64,000 nt of DNA from Toxorhynchites rutilus septentrionalis (lineage: Eukaryota; Arthropoda; Insecta; Diptera; Culicidae). Within the stretch, counting starts at the first letter, position 1, and each line of letters opens with the position of its first letter. The notes under the pieces are model-generated. The model saw nothing but the letters and a program-made list of their open reading frames with translations, was not told the DNA's origin and made no database searches. Location: positions 9,829,380 to 9,893,379 of the forward strand of contig NC_073746.1 in the NCBI RefSeq assembly GCF_029784135.1, given 5' to 3'. Below, piece after piece: positions 45,682 to 56,700 of the stretch. The translations under genes were made by a program, and so were the position numbers.

Positions 45682-46937
45682 GTAAGTATTTACGTGTATC
45701 GTTTTACTGTCTCGGACGCGTGGTAATTAGAGCCGGTAATAGATGAAATTATTGAGGCGCGATTTGAATGCACTGCAGGTGTGGACGAGTTTTGTGTGGC
45801 AGCAGCATTTTTCTCTTCGCTGTTTGTTCACACATACCTGATTTTATTAATATGCATACACTACAGGGTAATGATTTTTCGTTACATGTTGAGTGCAGTA
45901 TGAATGCTTGAGTTTGGTTTTTTGCGTACATGCACTGAACTTATTTAATAGGGAGGAATACAAAAATTTTATAACCCTGATTGAGATAATTGGGAAAAAA
46001 ATCATTAAATTTATATTGGTTTCGTTTTTATTGTGATTCTTTTTTTTTATTTGTTGCTTATTTTTAATTTGATCAAACAAACTCGCAAATTGTAACAAGT
46101 TGTGATGAAAATCTTAACGTGTGACATATGATGCTGTGTTATCATCTACTAAGATACATTTATTTCCATAATAATTATTGGGTTTGAAAATCCAAAGAAT
46201 GGATGAAACAGCAAGTTTCAGCAATGTATCATCCATTCTTTGGATTTTCAAACCCAATAATTATTTGTCAATCAAATTATAAAAAATAATCTCCACGAAT
46301 AACACAGTAAAAGTTTAACTGTTTAGCATTAAGTTATTTTAGGTCGCGGCATTTTTCGACACTACAAAAATTGGGTAAGAACGATATCTTCAGATTGACA
46401 ATCGCGGACGATTGGGATGGAAGAGGAACGCAACTGAAATGATCAAACAGGAATTCCCGAAGGTTTTGAGAGAATTGCAATAAAAAAAAATTTAATATCA
46501 TGTTTCTTAGCTCGATTTAATTCAGGAACAGTCTATGTGTATTCCAGCCAAAGGGTGCTCCCATGTGGCGCATATGGTCATTGAGGGTCAAACTTCGTCG
46601 GCGACATTTCAGCTCTACTCGATTGTTGTTTAATTAATTAATTATTTTTTTTATTTGGAGTGCTTTTTAGTTTATTACCGAGAATATAGTCTGACTATGA
46701 AAGGGAATAGTTATCATTGCACAACTCCCTCAGAATTTACAATTCAAAGTAATTATTCCGCTAAAGTTCTGTTCTCTTACGCTTTGGGAGTTTTGTTCAA
46801 CTCGTCACATCTATGAAAAAATGCCCATTCTGAGTTGAAATGAAATGAGAGATGAAACTGATATCCGGTAACTATCCGGTACCCGGCCTATTCAACCAAC
46901 ATTTGCTATCCGATCGGATACCGGATTTAGAAAAAAA
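45682..46937. other. Putative intron, with a long hairpin
   Basis: AT-rich, no recognisable exon. Contains the 37-bp-arm inverted repeat at 46170-46265. Confidence 0.4.
46170..46265. repeat. Perfect 37-bp inverted repeat with structured loop
   Basis: The left arm 46170-46206 and right arm 46229-46265 are exact reverse complements. The innermost bases and loop contain a second small stem (TGAAAC/GTTTCA). The arms are not those of any element I recognise. Confidence 0.9.
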
Positions 46938-48264
46938 GACGGGTGGGTAATGTCGGTGACATAACCGGAGTGACGTAGGACTATACAAAGGGGACAGGTT
47001 TTGCTAAATATATATTTTGAATATATTGTTTTATTTTCTTCTCCTACGTGAATACCTACCTATCTACCTGAAAAATGGATTAGTTTACTGTTTACTCTTT
47101 ATGAACATGTTGGGGGTTCTGAAAAGAACCTTTGGTGTTGTGTTTTTGCGTTATTTTTTACAAACATGATTCTTGATTTTTTTCTGAAGGCTTTGTACTT
47201 ATTAAATGTTCAACGTCTGGCATCTTTCGGCGTGTACACATATCGTACAATCAAAATGATGGCTGTGATAGCGAATGCATAGGGCGTCATCAGCTCTGTT
47301 CAAGCTTAGGTCAATAATAGACTCGGCACCCTAAATGATTTGCCTACGCTCACACTTTATCGCGCAGATCATTATTATCTCAAAAATCTAATCTGCATAC
47401 GCACAAAGCAGATAATAGTTTTATAATCCCTTTTGTCACAGAACGAAACGAAAGACAGATAAAACTAGATACACCGATAGCTTCAGCCTCTTTCTACGTA
47501 GATAGTTCACAGAGGACGCATCAAAAATTATATCGTCGGTCAAATACAATTTCGAGCAAAGGAATTGAATAGTTTTTTCCATTACTTATCCGCGCCAACA
47601 GTGTCCCGTCCACAATCCGGTGAACCAGTCGAATTTAGTTAGTTTCCCTACAAGCTCGTTCACTATCATATATTTCACTATTGAGCACATTACCGTACCT
47701 TAAACTGTGGTTTCGGAGACAAATGAATTGTAAGATTTGTAGTCTCCGCAAACAAAGTAAATAAAAATGAAAAAGAACTAAGGTTTTGGAAACGAACTCT
47801 ACGATCTGTCGAGAAACAAACGAGCTATAAGCGTTCTGGAAAACCTACAGTAAATACAGGGACGGATGACCTTCGGATTAAAGTCCTTTAAAATAAGAAC
47901 ATAGCAGCAGGAAATACATAGCTCATCGTGTTGCTCCTTAGTTATTTCTCTATGCAATGCACATGTAACGTCAGTCAATTTTCAACATCAGTTATCAACC
48001 AAAGAAAGCAGTTCTTGCTACCGAGAAAATTCGTTAATGCCATCCTGCATACAATGTGTTGTAATTTGAAGCCACTTTTATTTCGGAAACCATACATGGG
48101 TTTGTGAAAACTGAATGATCAATTTAAAAGACCCCAACCACTAATAAGTTCAAAAACAAGCATAAACAAAATAAATCAGTTTATATTATATGTCATGTTA
48201 TGTCACTTTAGAACGCATAGGTATTGTGAAAAACTTTTAATAACTCTTCTTTGAAAGGTTTAAT

Positions 48265-48280
48265 GGCCCTGAAAAGCGCC
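48265..48280 (-). promoter_or_regulatory. Histone mRNA 3' stem-loop
   Basis: Minus strand GGCGCTTTTCAGGGCC, the counterpart of 26223-26238. Its H2A remnant has been lost here. The SINE 3' end survives beside it at 48307-48363. Confidence 0.75.
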
Positions 48281-48363
48281 GTGTTGTACGGTGGCTGGTT
48301 TTGCCATCAAAACTAACTAACTTCTGGCACTAACGTTCCTAGAGAAACTTCGCCGTCTCAATA

Positions 48364-48770
48364 CCACTCCCACCCCCTTCCACTCCTCTAATCCCACCCA
48401 AATCCTTTCCACTCCTTTCCTTCCCATCCTCCTGAGAAGGGCTTTTTTTGTGTTTTTTTGTTTTTGGAACACGCCCTGTGCTTGGAGTCTAGGTCATTTG
48501 TGCTTCGTCACTGCTTCGGTCCTCGGATCAGTAAATATTTACTTTTCTTTACAGCATATATTAAATATCTTATGAAGCATAGGATCCCTTCCTACCTTCT
48601 TCTTTAACCGAGAGTCGAGCGGACAGATTGATGAGTGATTTTTTTGGTTTCCCTTTCGCCAGTCCCCTCTGGGCTGGTTTTATTGTGGCTCTCCACTGGG
48701 CTAGAGGCGAATGAACTGCAAAGTTTAAAGCCTCTTAAAAACTAAGAAAGAAAGAAAGAAAAATACATTC
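48364..48770 (+). mobile_element. 5'-truncated non-LTR retroposon 3' end
   Basis: C-rich start, then 'cctgagaagggc', a T-rich tract, and the terminal hairpin AGAGGCGAATGAACTG...GCCTCT followed by a (GAAA)n-like tail. Copy 3 lacks it. It replaces the SINE body and the second H2A remnant, so its arrival was accompanied by a deletion. Family name unknown. Confidence 0.55.
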
Positions 48771-48806
48771 ATTACGATTTGTTCGCTCGTTGGATTCACA
48801 TGCAGG

Positions 48807-48830
48807 CTAAAAAGGGTCCTTTTCAGGATC
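48807..48830 (+). promoter_or_regulatory. Remnant of H2B 3' end (stem-loop)
   Basis: GGTCCTTTTCAGGATC matches the H2B stem-loop of copy 3. The H2B tail itself is deleted: 'cacatgcag' joins directly to 'gctaaaaaggg'. Confidence 0.6.
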
Positions 48831-49408
48831 ACAAAATTATCTTCACTCTAAAGAGTTTATTGTTTTGTTATCACTCGATATCTCCATCTTGTTCGGCTAA
48901 ACCTTCCTGTTTAGCGATTTGTTGCCACTCGCCACAGCTTTCACAGTTGGAAAATTTCTTCCAATCCAGCTTTGTGACATGTTGTACAGTAAATTACATT
49001 CAATGCGACGTGCCGAAACACCACTCAGTGTCGCATTGGAGGCGATTTTAACCTGTAATTGAACATTTGCGATGACAGTGGTACAGTGTCGACTTTCAAT
49101 GTGGGGTCATAATTTGGATCTTTATGTTTACAAAAATGTCCAACTAAATATGTCGCATTACATGTCCGTCCAATTAGCTAAATGTCGAACTAATTGTAAA
49201 TTACTGTACCTTTAATCTGGAAACAATTTAAGAATTGGTGAAAATTGAATAATCAGGAAAGTCCCCAACTATCAATAAGCTCAGAACAACTGCCAAACAA
49301 CTGGCAAACAAGTTATGAAAAATTCAATTTGTGTTTTATTATTATTTTGGATATTATTTTAGAAAGCATTGAACTGTATTTCGTAAACTCTTTTTTGAAA
49401 GGTTTAAT

Positions 49409-49424
49409 GGCCCTGATAAGCGCC
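49409..49424 (-). promoter_or_regulatory. Histone mRNA 3' stem-loop (decayed)
   Basis: Minus strand GGCGCTTATCAGGGCC, the same TATC loop as 24743-24758 in copy 3, so this change predates the split of copies 3 and 4. Confidence 0.7.
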
Positions 49425-49629
49425 ATGTTTTATGGAATGGTTCCAATTTAGAAAACTTTGTACTCGTGTTTTTGAAAAAAAACCATTTCGAACGCCCTCG
49501 ATGCCGCCTTGTTCTGGATTTGCCACCAAAGCAGATTGTATAAAGAACAAACTTTTTTCTTCTACTACCTGCTGCCGTTTTGCGATTGTGTTTGCCACTC
49601 GCCACTCGCTGCAACTGCCTGTTGTCTTG

Positions 49630-49847
49630 ATGTCCACCGAACCGAATGTGTTCTGTTCCGAATGCGGATTTTGTTATCGTCGCGAGCAGCTTTGCCAGCT
49701 AACTCGATCACTTCGGCGGCCGAAACTATATAACGCCGGCTAGGTGAACTGGTGCACTGCTACTGCTACGGGGAACTGGAGACCAACACGGTTCGAGTGG
49801 GATTTTGCCTTTCCCTTAACTTGTCCTCCTTTGCCATGTCCAGACAT
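49630..49847 (-). pseudogene. Histone H2A pseudogene
   Basis: From ATG 49847 (minus): [16 protein letters not shown], then, in another frame, NRVGLQFPV, then APVHLAGVI, a stop, and VIELAGKAARDDNKIRI. It preserves slightly more than copy 3 (the NRAGLQFPV-type segment at the start of the fold is still visible). The C-terminal docking domain is missing and the frame is broken. Confidence 0.8.
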
Positions 49848-49926
49848 GGCTGCTTGGGTTGGTTTGTTGATGTGTTGTGATGCGAACTGATGTGGTGTAC
49901 GGTTTGAATGAGAATGATCGTTACGG

Positions 49927-50131
49927 AAGGAAGGAAGGTCTTGTATTATAGAGACTTTAAACTTTTGCAGTTCATTCGTCTCTAGCCTTGAGAAAGGCCC
50001 TTTGAAAACTCTACACTATTCTACTCCAGCGCTACCACCTCCACCCTCTTGCCTTGAGAAAGGCACTCGATCCCTCGCCGTCCAGCTCGTCCAGCAACGA
50101 TGTTGTCCAGTCGGTGTCCACACAAAGAATG
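49927..50131 (-). mobile_element. 205-bp LINE 3' end with perfect target duplication
   Basis: Flanked by TGATCGTTACGG at 49915-49926 and 50132-50143. Copy 3 has the single, uninterrupted site (near 24292-24303). On the minus strand the insert ends with the AGAGACGAATGAACTG...GTCTCT hairpin and a (CCTT)n-like tail. Confidence 0.85.
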
Positions 50132-50571
50132 TGATCGTTACGGCAGCGGAGCGGGGATTTTTAAGCTGACTGGCTGGCTCGAGAATTACGCATGTGTGAG
50201 ACTTGCGACCAATGTTTCGTTCATTTTTTTTCTTTTTCCTTTCCAATCGTGCTTCATTCTATTTCGCTGCTGCTCTGGTTGCCCGTTTTGGTCGGTATGA
50301 TTTGAGGAGCACAAAATGGACCAATCAAAAATGGGCACATAGTGCATTTGGACAATGCTTGATATTTCACAATTATTCAATTATTTATATCAAGAAAAAT
50401 TAAATGTTATTCGTTATGATAGATGCGTAGATATATTTCCTATCAATTGATGCAAAAAACTTTGCGATCTCGAGTTATAAGAGTTCCAAATCTTGCATTT
50501 TTTCCTACTTGTTCAGTGCCTAGATTTCCATTTCACCCCCTATATCTTACGGTTAGACGTAGTCCTACGTC

Positions 50572-51119
50572 AAAAAATCAATAATTTCCCATTAGCACAA
50601 ATTATTTTTTTTTCAAAATTAAATTAATATTATTTCAATTACAATTTTTTAACCGACTGATTACACTTTACTGCGTAAACCACGCCAGCTTTAGAGAACC
50701 GTTTTTCACTGTAAACACTTTCTTGCAGTAGCTGAATGGTAACCTTTAAATTGGAGGTTCTGCTTAGAGTTTAGTGACCACCAAACGTAAGGAACATGAT
50801 TGCGATCGATTCGAAGTGTTTTCGCATAACAGTCAATTTCCTAAGTAATGTGATTTTTGTCCTGAACTATCATTTTCATTTACCTTCAACGAAGGCGAGT
50901 CCAACGATGGCGATTTACATACCAAACGAATCGTGAATTTCCTAAGATTTGTTTAATATTCTATACATCATAATCCCCTGGTGTGTGAATGGTTAAAATT
51001 CATGAAAACTATAAGCGTTTCCATTTTTCCATATACAGATCGGACTCGATTATCCGGAGTATTTTATTTTTGATTTTCGGAAATTTTGAATAATTTGTAT
51101 AATAATTCTATATTGAATA
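50572..51119. other. AT-rich, no gene
   Basis: Partly related to 22520-22700 ('accaaacgaatcg', 'tatacatcataat', 'ttcatgaaaact'). No ends or coding sequence identified. Confidence 0.35.
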
Positions 51120-51575
51120 GCTAATATCAAAAAGAAAGGGCTCGACCAGTAGAATGCAGTTGTCTATGAAAAATGCAAATCCAAGATGGCGGCCACTACA
51201 AAATGGCGGATTTCATATTTTCTCAGAACCCCATCAATATGGGTATCAAATGAAAGGGTTTGACTAGTAGAGCACAGTTATTTATGAAAAATGCAAATCC
51301 AAAATGGCCCCCACCGCAAAATGGCGCCATATATATTTTTTTTCAAGACCCCATCAATATGGGTATCAAATGAAAGGGTTTGATTAGTAGAATACAGTTA
51401 TTTATGAAAAATTCAAATCCAAAATGGCGGCCACTACAAAATGGCGGATTACATATTTTCTCAGAACCCCATCAATATGGGTATCCAATGAAAGGGCTTG
51501 ACTAGTAGAAAACAGTTATTTATTAAAAATTCAAATTCAAAATGGCCGACACCACAAAATGGCGCCATATATATT
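51120..51575. repeat. Tandem array, ~120-bp units, nearly four
   Basis: Units contain 'ccccatcaatatgggtatc', 'aaatgaaagggtttgactag', 'acagttatttatgaaaaat' and 'ccaaaatggcggccac'. Alternate units differ at 'gcggatt' versus 'gcgccat', suggesting a two-unit higher-order period. The array stops exactly where copy 7 begins. Two related units occur inside copy 2. Confidence 0.8.
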
Positions 51576-52516
51576 GACGTAGGATTACGTCTTTCGGGAA
51601 CATATTGGGGTACAAATTGAAAATCGAAAATCGAGCATATCGTGAAAATTGTCCAATTTCAAACGCTCATTGCTCAGTCATTTCATGATGGATTGATGAA
51701 ATTTTTGCGTCAATCGATTTCGGTACTCCATAACATTTTTTTTTATTGAAGAAAATACTATATGTCATGAAACTAACTATCGAACAATTGAAAAATCTCA
51801 ACCCCTATACTAACGGAAACACCCACTTCTGATTGATTCGAAATTGAAGATACATTCGACGGGTCCCTAACAGAGACATCAAAACCAGGCTGCCTGGGGG
51901 AAATCGACAATGCAAATACATGAAAGTAGGGGGAGTCTTTGCTTCTCCTAGTAGTTTCAAGCCACCAATGTATGGCTGTATGCATGCTATGGCGAACGCT
52001 TGTTTGGCGCTTGGTTTACGTTGTACGAACAATTCCTAGAGGTGCGATTCCTTCGAGGCAATACTAAATAACATGTAGCAAGATATTTGATACTTGCAAG
52101 TGTTGTCATTGTTGTTTCCATGCGGTGCCAAAGATATATTGATGTTGAGATGAGATGTAGAATAATGGTTGCTGGTGTAACTTGTATATAATCGACTGCA
52201 ACCGAGTCTATGTCAATTGCGAAAAAGGCCACCGGAATAGCGTTCGAGGTAAATTTTCAATGCATTGACATGAAATAAATTGTGACATACGATCAGCTGT
52301 TGTATTGTTTTGCGAGGGCAAGAATAAATCATCAATCAATTATCGTCAACTAATTCTACAATGAAAAAACCATTTCAGAGATTATTCTAAAAAGCAGTTG
52401 TTTCTAAAATTTCACAGCATTATAGAATAATATCCGAAGGTATAAACAAGCGACGTATATAAAATAACAGTGTAGTTCTACGCCAACAATGTCGTATCTT
52501 GGACACAACCTCCTAT
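51576..52516 (+). mobile_element. Palindrome-capped repeat, copy 7, decayed
   Basis: Starts GACGTAGGATTACGTC. Its probable end is the decayed TAGTTCTACGCCAACAATG and 'acacaacctcc' before a T-run near 52516. It includes one unit related to the copy 6 array (51880-51960). The right boundary is uncertain. Confidence 0.5.
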
Positions 52517-52689
52517 ATATTTTTTAAAATCTAATGTTTATTAAGCCTTCAACAAAAATGATTCAACGCAGTTGATTCGCAGCATGGCGAAAACAGTCAA
52601 GAAACTTGATGATTTTTTCATACTGCCAGCTCCACCCAGAGTGTAGAAGATAGACATCCTGAGACACTTCGTGTCAATTGCTAATTTGG

Positions 52690-53160
52690 TATTTACAACA
52701 TCCTCTCCTGTCACTCCTTAAGCCGGGAGATCGAAACAACCGGCCAAATGGTGGAGAAGAATCTAGCCAGAATGAACATTTTTATGTGGAAGCGCCAGAC
52801 GAGGTTAGATGAAGAAGCTGGAAGTGCTGGAGGAAAATTTCTTTCCGGCGAAGCGCTATGTCGTGCTCATAATGAATGACGAATCCTACCTGACGCTAGA
52901 ATTCAACGAATGGCAGGGGACCGGGCACTTTACGTTATCCACCACGAAGGTAAGTATTGACGTCAAATATGTATTTCACATCAAGTTCACGAAGAAGGTC
53001 CTTCTCTGGTTAACGATCGGCGAGAAGGGAATGTCCAAGCCGCTCTTCTTTCGAGTCTTGCGGTGAACCGGTAGATATACAGAACGAAGTACCTGAAACA
53101 CCCACTTCTGATTGGTTCGAAATTGAAGATACATGCGGCGGGTCCCTAACAGAAACATCA
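52690..53160 (+). pseudogene. Tc1-like transposase remnant
   Basis: The plus-strand frame 52809-53063 reads 'MKKLEVLEENFFPAKRYVVL', 'MNDESYLTLEFNEWQGTGHF' (first Asp), 'VKYVFHIKFTKKVLLWLTIG' and 'EKGMSKPLFFRV', then stops. The second-Asp and third-acid blocks are missing. DNA before 52809 ('ctccttaagccgggagatcga') is shared with 39950-40100. The plus-strand 53040-53160 tail overlaps sequence also found near 51830-51890. Confidence 0.65.
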
Positions 53161-53574
53161 AAACCAAGCTGCAGTAATTTTTTTCGGATTTTTATATTTT
53201 GACAGCTAAACATCACACCGGTCAAAGTGACCGGTTTGGTAGAAATAGGTATATAACAAATGTCGGTAGTTCATGTAGTTATTTTTTTTCTGGGACAGCT
53301 TATTATATTATAACCGAAAAATGATAAGTGACTTCTTTCAGGTTAGAATCTACATACAAACAAATGGACGCTTTTCATGCCTACTCAACTGGCCATTGAC
53401 AGCAATATCTCATATTACAGTGAAACGTTGTGAGTGTAAAGACATTGGTCATTTAAGGAACTTTTCATACTTAAATATTCCAAAAAGAAGTACACTTCTT
53501 TTTGAATAGAACCGATGTATTTTTTCTCAACTTTTTACAAAAAATCATAACTCAAACAATAGAATACCTACAAC
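53161..53574. other. No gene recognised
   Basis: AT-rich; one 62-residue frame without domains. Confidence 0.4.
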
Positions 53575-54302
53575 CAGTGTTGCCATTTTCATCTGTACCA
53601 GAGGGGTTAAAAATCTTTCTCATCGGTACTTTTTCTTAAAAAAAACTATACCATCGAAAATATTCGTTATAGATAAAATATATTTTATTAGAATGAACAA
53701 AAAACTCATTTATTTACAAAAAAAACTACGTTCACATTTACGAATGATCCGTGTGTTTGATGATGCTTATACATAGCCACAATGTTTAATCAAATCTTTT
53801 GATCTCAAAATAGCGTTCATCGTATCGTTGCTGAGCCGATTTCGAAGCTTATTTTTGTTCTGATTATATTCAGAAAAAATAGGGAAAACGTTACAAACAA
53901 AGCATCGAAGCGTCGAAAATGCGAGCGAGCCGTCAATTCTTTTTAGACGTCCAGTTTTTTTCCAGTTTCCAGTTACGGAATTCATTCTCCAGATCTTGTA
54001 TATTCCTATCGTAGAACCCTGGAAACGTCTCTAACACAACGAATTTTGTCCCTATGAAACTGATCAATCATTGCATTGTAAATGCTATTATGATCAGCAG
54101 CCCCAAGCGATATTGCAGCATAAAAGTCGTTCTGTACCTTAATGTTATTTTGTTCAAATGTAAGAAATTTCACAAGCGGAAAAAATATCTATCAATCTGT
54201 ACTTTTTGACGACAATCTGTACCCTGTACCGTACAGAATCTGTACCCGAAATAACGAAAATATCTGTACTTTCCTGCTAAATCTGTACGTGTGGCAACAC
54301 AG
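53575..54302 (-). mobile_element. hAT element, internally deleted
   Basis: Ends CAGTGTTGCCA... and ...TGGCAACACAG are inverted repeats. The perfect octamer CCTACAAC flanks both sides (53567-53574 and 54303-54310), as hAT transposases produce. At 728 bp it retains only the 3' part of the transposase gene. Confidence 0.9.
53767..54140 (-). pseudogene. hAT transposase C-terminal fragment
   Basis: The minus-strand frame 53767-53985 ends 'FSEYNQNKNKLRNRLSNDTM' plus 'NAILRSKDLIKHCGYV'. This is the conserved C-terminal dimerisation region of hAT transposases (the V-E-R-x-F-S ... K-x-x-x-R-N-R-L block), preceded by a frameshift ('TLRCFVCNVFPI'). Further decayed coding sequence, with the 'FYDRNIQDLENEF' region, extends upstream to about 54140. 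The RNase-H-like catalytic core is absent. Confidence 0.7.
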
Positions 54303-55899
54303 CCTACAACATTTTGGTCAAAGAATGAAATGTAAAGAATTGTTCAAATTTTCATTAAAAAATCCATAAAAAATACGAAAAATGTTACACCAAAAAAATA
54401 TTTTAAAATTTTACATTCACTTTTTCAAAACGTTTTGTTTAAAATTCGCAAATAAAAAATATATGGATAGCCCTTACAATTTTCAACAAGTCATTCATGC
54501 ATCGGAAGAAGGGCACCTTTACAGAGGAAAAATTTTTTTAATAACCTTTTTTTTCACTTTTTTTTAATGTTACAACTAATCCTAATTTTGTTTGAAGTCA
54601 AGATAGCAATATTGTGTATTCGACAAAGTTTGAGATCTTATTAAAATATGAACTTTTGTCGAAGACTCTTTTTTACAGCGAACGTTGGTATGATACAATA
54701 TATGGTGGCAATGAATGCATGAAAAAAAAAATCACCAACGAATTTAAAGAACTGATCATGTACATTTTGTTTATAGGATCAATCGGACATAATTTAGGGC
54801 AACAACAATACAAACAATAGCCGCATTGATATGCATGTGAGCATCTTCCACTGTTCCTCATTTTCCCGCGTTTCGAAAATGCACGAAGCTTTGAGAAAAG
54901 GTGCTTCATGTGGGATCAAATTCTCTAACAATGCATCGGGACACATGGACCTTGATATCTGCAGTGACTGGTGTTACGGGAGAAAATCGACGACTAGCCG
55001 ATCGGAACTGGTTTTGGACACTTCCCGACACTTTTAGTACTTCGACCGACCAAGCATTTCATCTTCACCATGTGAATTTCAGGTCACTAGATAGATAGTT
55101 TCACCACTTCACTAATTTACTTCGATAGTTTATTTTCAGCTGAACAATTCACTACATTGATTTAGCTACTACTGAACAATTTCACTATGATGGTTGATTT
55201 GAAACTGAACCACTGTACTTTTAAGACTGAACGCTTTACTGAACATTTCGTGCCCTATTTATACGGTATCCGCTATAGTATATTCTATTGTCGTATCTTT
55301 GCTCGGGTATTCTAGAATATTCGCTATAAACAATGGGGCTTTGTTTCATAGCAGGTTCGTCTCCAGGCGTTCCTATCCTATGACAATTCAATTGTTATTG
55401 TTTTGATTATACAGTGTTAATGTATATCGCGATGAGTGTTTGTTATTGTTTGTGTTTTGGTTTGTGTGATGCTGTGAGCGGTAAGTACTGCATATTATGT
55501 ATTACATAAGATAATACTGTTTATATAGTTGCAGGTTATTGTTTCTTGAGGAAAAATAGGTAAGTAGCGATAAATGGCATCACTGCTAGAACGTTTATTG
55601 TTGTTGTTTTCATACTGGAATTTTGTTTCGCTTTTTCTGGTAGTTCTTTAAGTTTTAAATACCATCGAACTCTTTGTTTGTATCGTTCTTCGCTTTGTGT
55701 CTGAGTTGTAGCGAAAGTAGTTAATATTTCTGTGTACTTTTGTGCTGGTGAAGCTGTGAATTATCTCCGATCAATTGTGTGATACAACGTTACAGACTTC
55801 CACACTCATTTTTCCGATCGAAGCGCCTCTGCAGGAGAATAGCTGAAAGTGCTGTTTATAGAGTCATACCTACTGCCTACATCTCGGAGCATCCACATA
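54303..55899. other. Intergenic or 5' UTR of the non-LTR element
   Basis: 54303-55080 has no recognisable gene. 55080-55420 has repeated 'ctgaac(a)...ttcacta' phrases. Part of 55260-55899 could be the 5' UTR of the retrotransposon that follows, but no 5' boundary or target duplication was found. Confidence 0.4.
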
Positions 55900-55939
55900 T
55901 TTCCAAACATACCGTCACATTACGCTAACGTGCACAGTC

Positions 55940-56700
55940 ATGGAGAAGAAATGCGGAAACTGCGGTGAGGATGTCACCGGCATCGAACCTGCTGTATGCG
56001 GGCTCTGTAGTGCATTCTATCACGTTGGAAGAGAATGCTCAGGGGTGTCCCGTACGGAGATGAACAATTTGTTTTCCAAGGGAGTCGCTATCTGGATTTG
56101 TCCATCCTGCAGACCAAATTTCGACGGCAATCGCGTTTGTAATTTGTTGAAAACACAGGCAGCGTGTTCATGTAGTGATTTGCAATCTCAAATTGCTCAA
56201 CTGACAAAGCTTGTGCAAGAATTGGCATCGAAAGTTGAAAGTCATTGCAGTCATCCGTCGGTGGTGCTTCCTGGTTCAAATATTGAATCTTCTGGTAGTG
56301 TATTTTCGAAAAAGGGGATCGATAATGGCACTGACTCCAGACGTCTATACGTGAAAGACAAAGTCATTGCTCTTCCACCGATGGCACTAAATCAGTCGAC
56401 ACAAATCTAATTGCGAACAATGCTATTTCCGAACCAACATTCTGGTTGTACTTCAAAGGATTTCGCCCTCTTGTTACCACCGAGGAAATTGAAATATTCG
56501 TGAAGAACGCCCTGGAATCAACCGATGAAGTGAACGTGGTAAAACTGATCACCAAGGATGCTGACCTATCTAGGCTCAACTGTGTATCGTTCAAAGTTGG
56601 ATGGCGTCCTGAGTTGAAGGATAGAGCTTTATCACCTACAAGTTGGCCGTCCGGTGTCGGATTTAGAGAATTTGAAGAGTCTGGATCAAAAAACCGGTAA
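55940..56700 (+). pseudogene. Retrotransposon ORF1 protein (PHD finger), one frameshift
   Basis: ATG 55940 opens MEKKCGNCGEDVTG. The first 55 residues form a PHD/C4HC3 zinc finger (C-G-N-C ... C-G-L-C ... H-V-G-R-E-C ... W-I-C-P-S-C). A coiled-coil-like segment (SDLQSQIAQLTKLVQELASK) follows. A frameshift near 56380 moves the rest into the frame open at 56446-56700: an RRM-like part (FWLYFKGFRPLVTTEEIEIF) ending with 'SPTSWPSGVGFREFEE'. ORF1 proteins of this kind bind element RNA. Confidence 0.8.

Larger units (their letters stand above)
46938..50571 (-). mobile_element. Palindrome-capped repeat, copy 4, inverted relative of copy 3
   Basis: On the minus strand it starts GACGTAGGACTACGTC at 50571 and ends with TAGTCCTACGTCAC, the hairpin GGTTATGTC/ACC/GACATTACC, CCACCCGTC and T7. 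It aligns with copy 3 along most of its length. Differences: ~380 bp of extra sequence near 47280-47660, loss of the second H2A remnant and most of the SINE, loss of the H2B tail, a LINE insertion at about 48364-48770, and a 205-bp LINE tail at 49927-50131. Confidence 0.75.

Noticed and set aside
51120..51575. CRISPR-like array
   Set aside because: The regularly spaced repeats are ~120-bp contiguous tandem units without unique spacers, in a eukaryotic genome.
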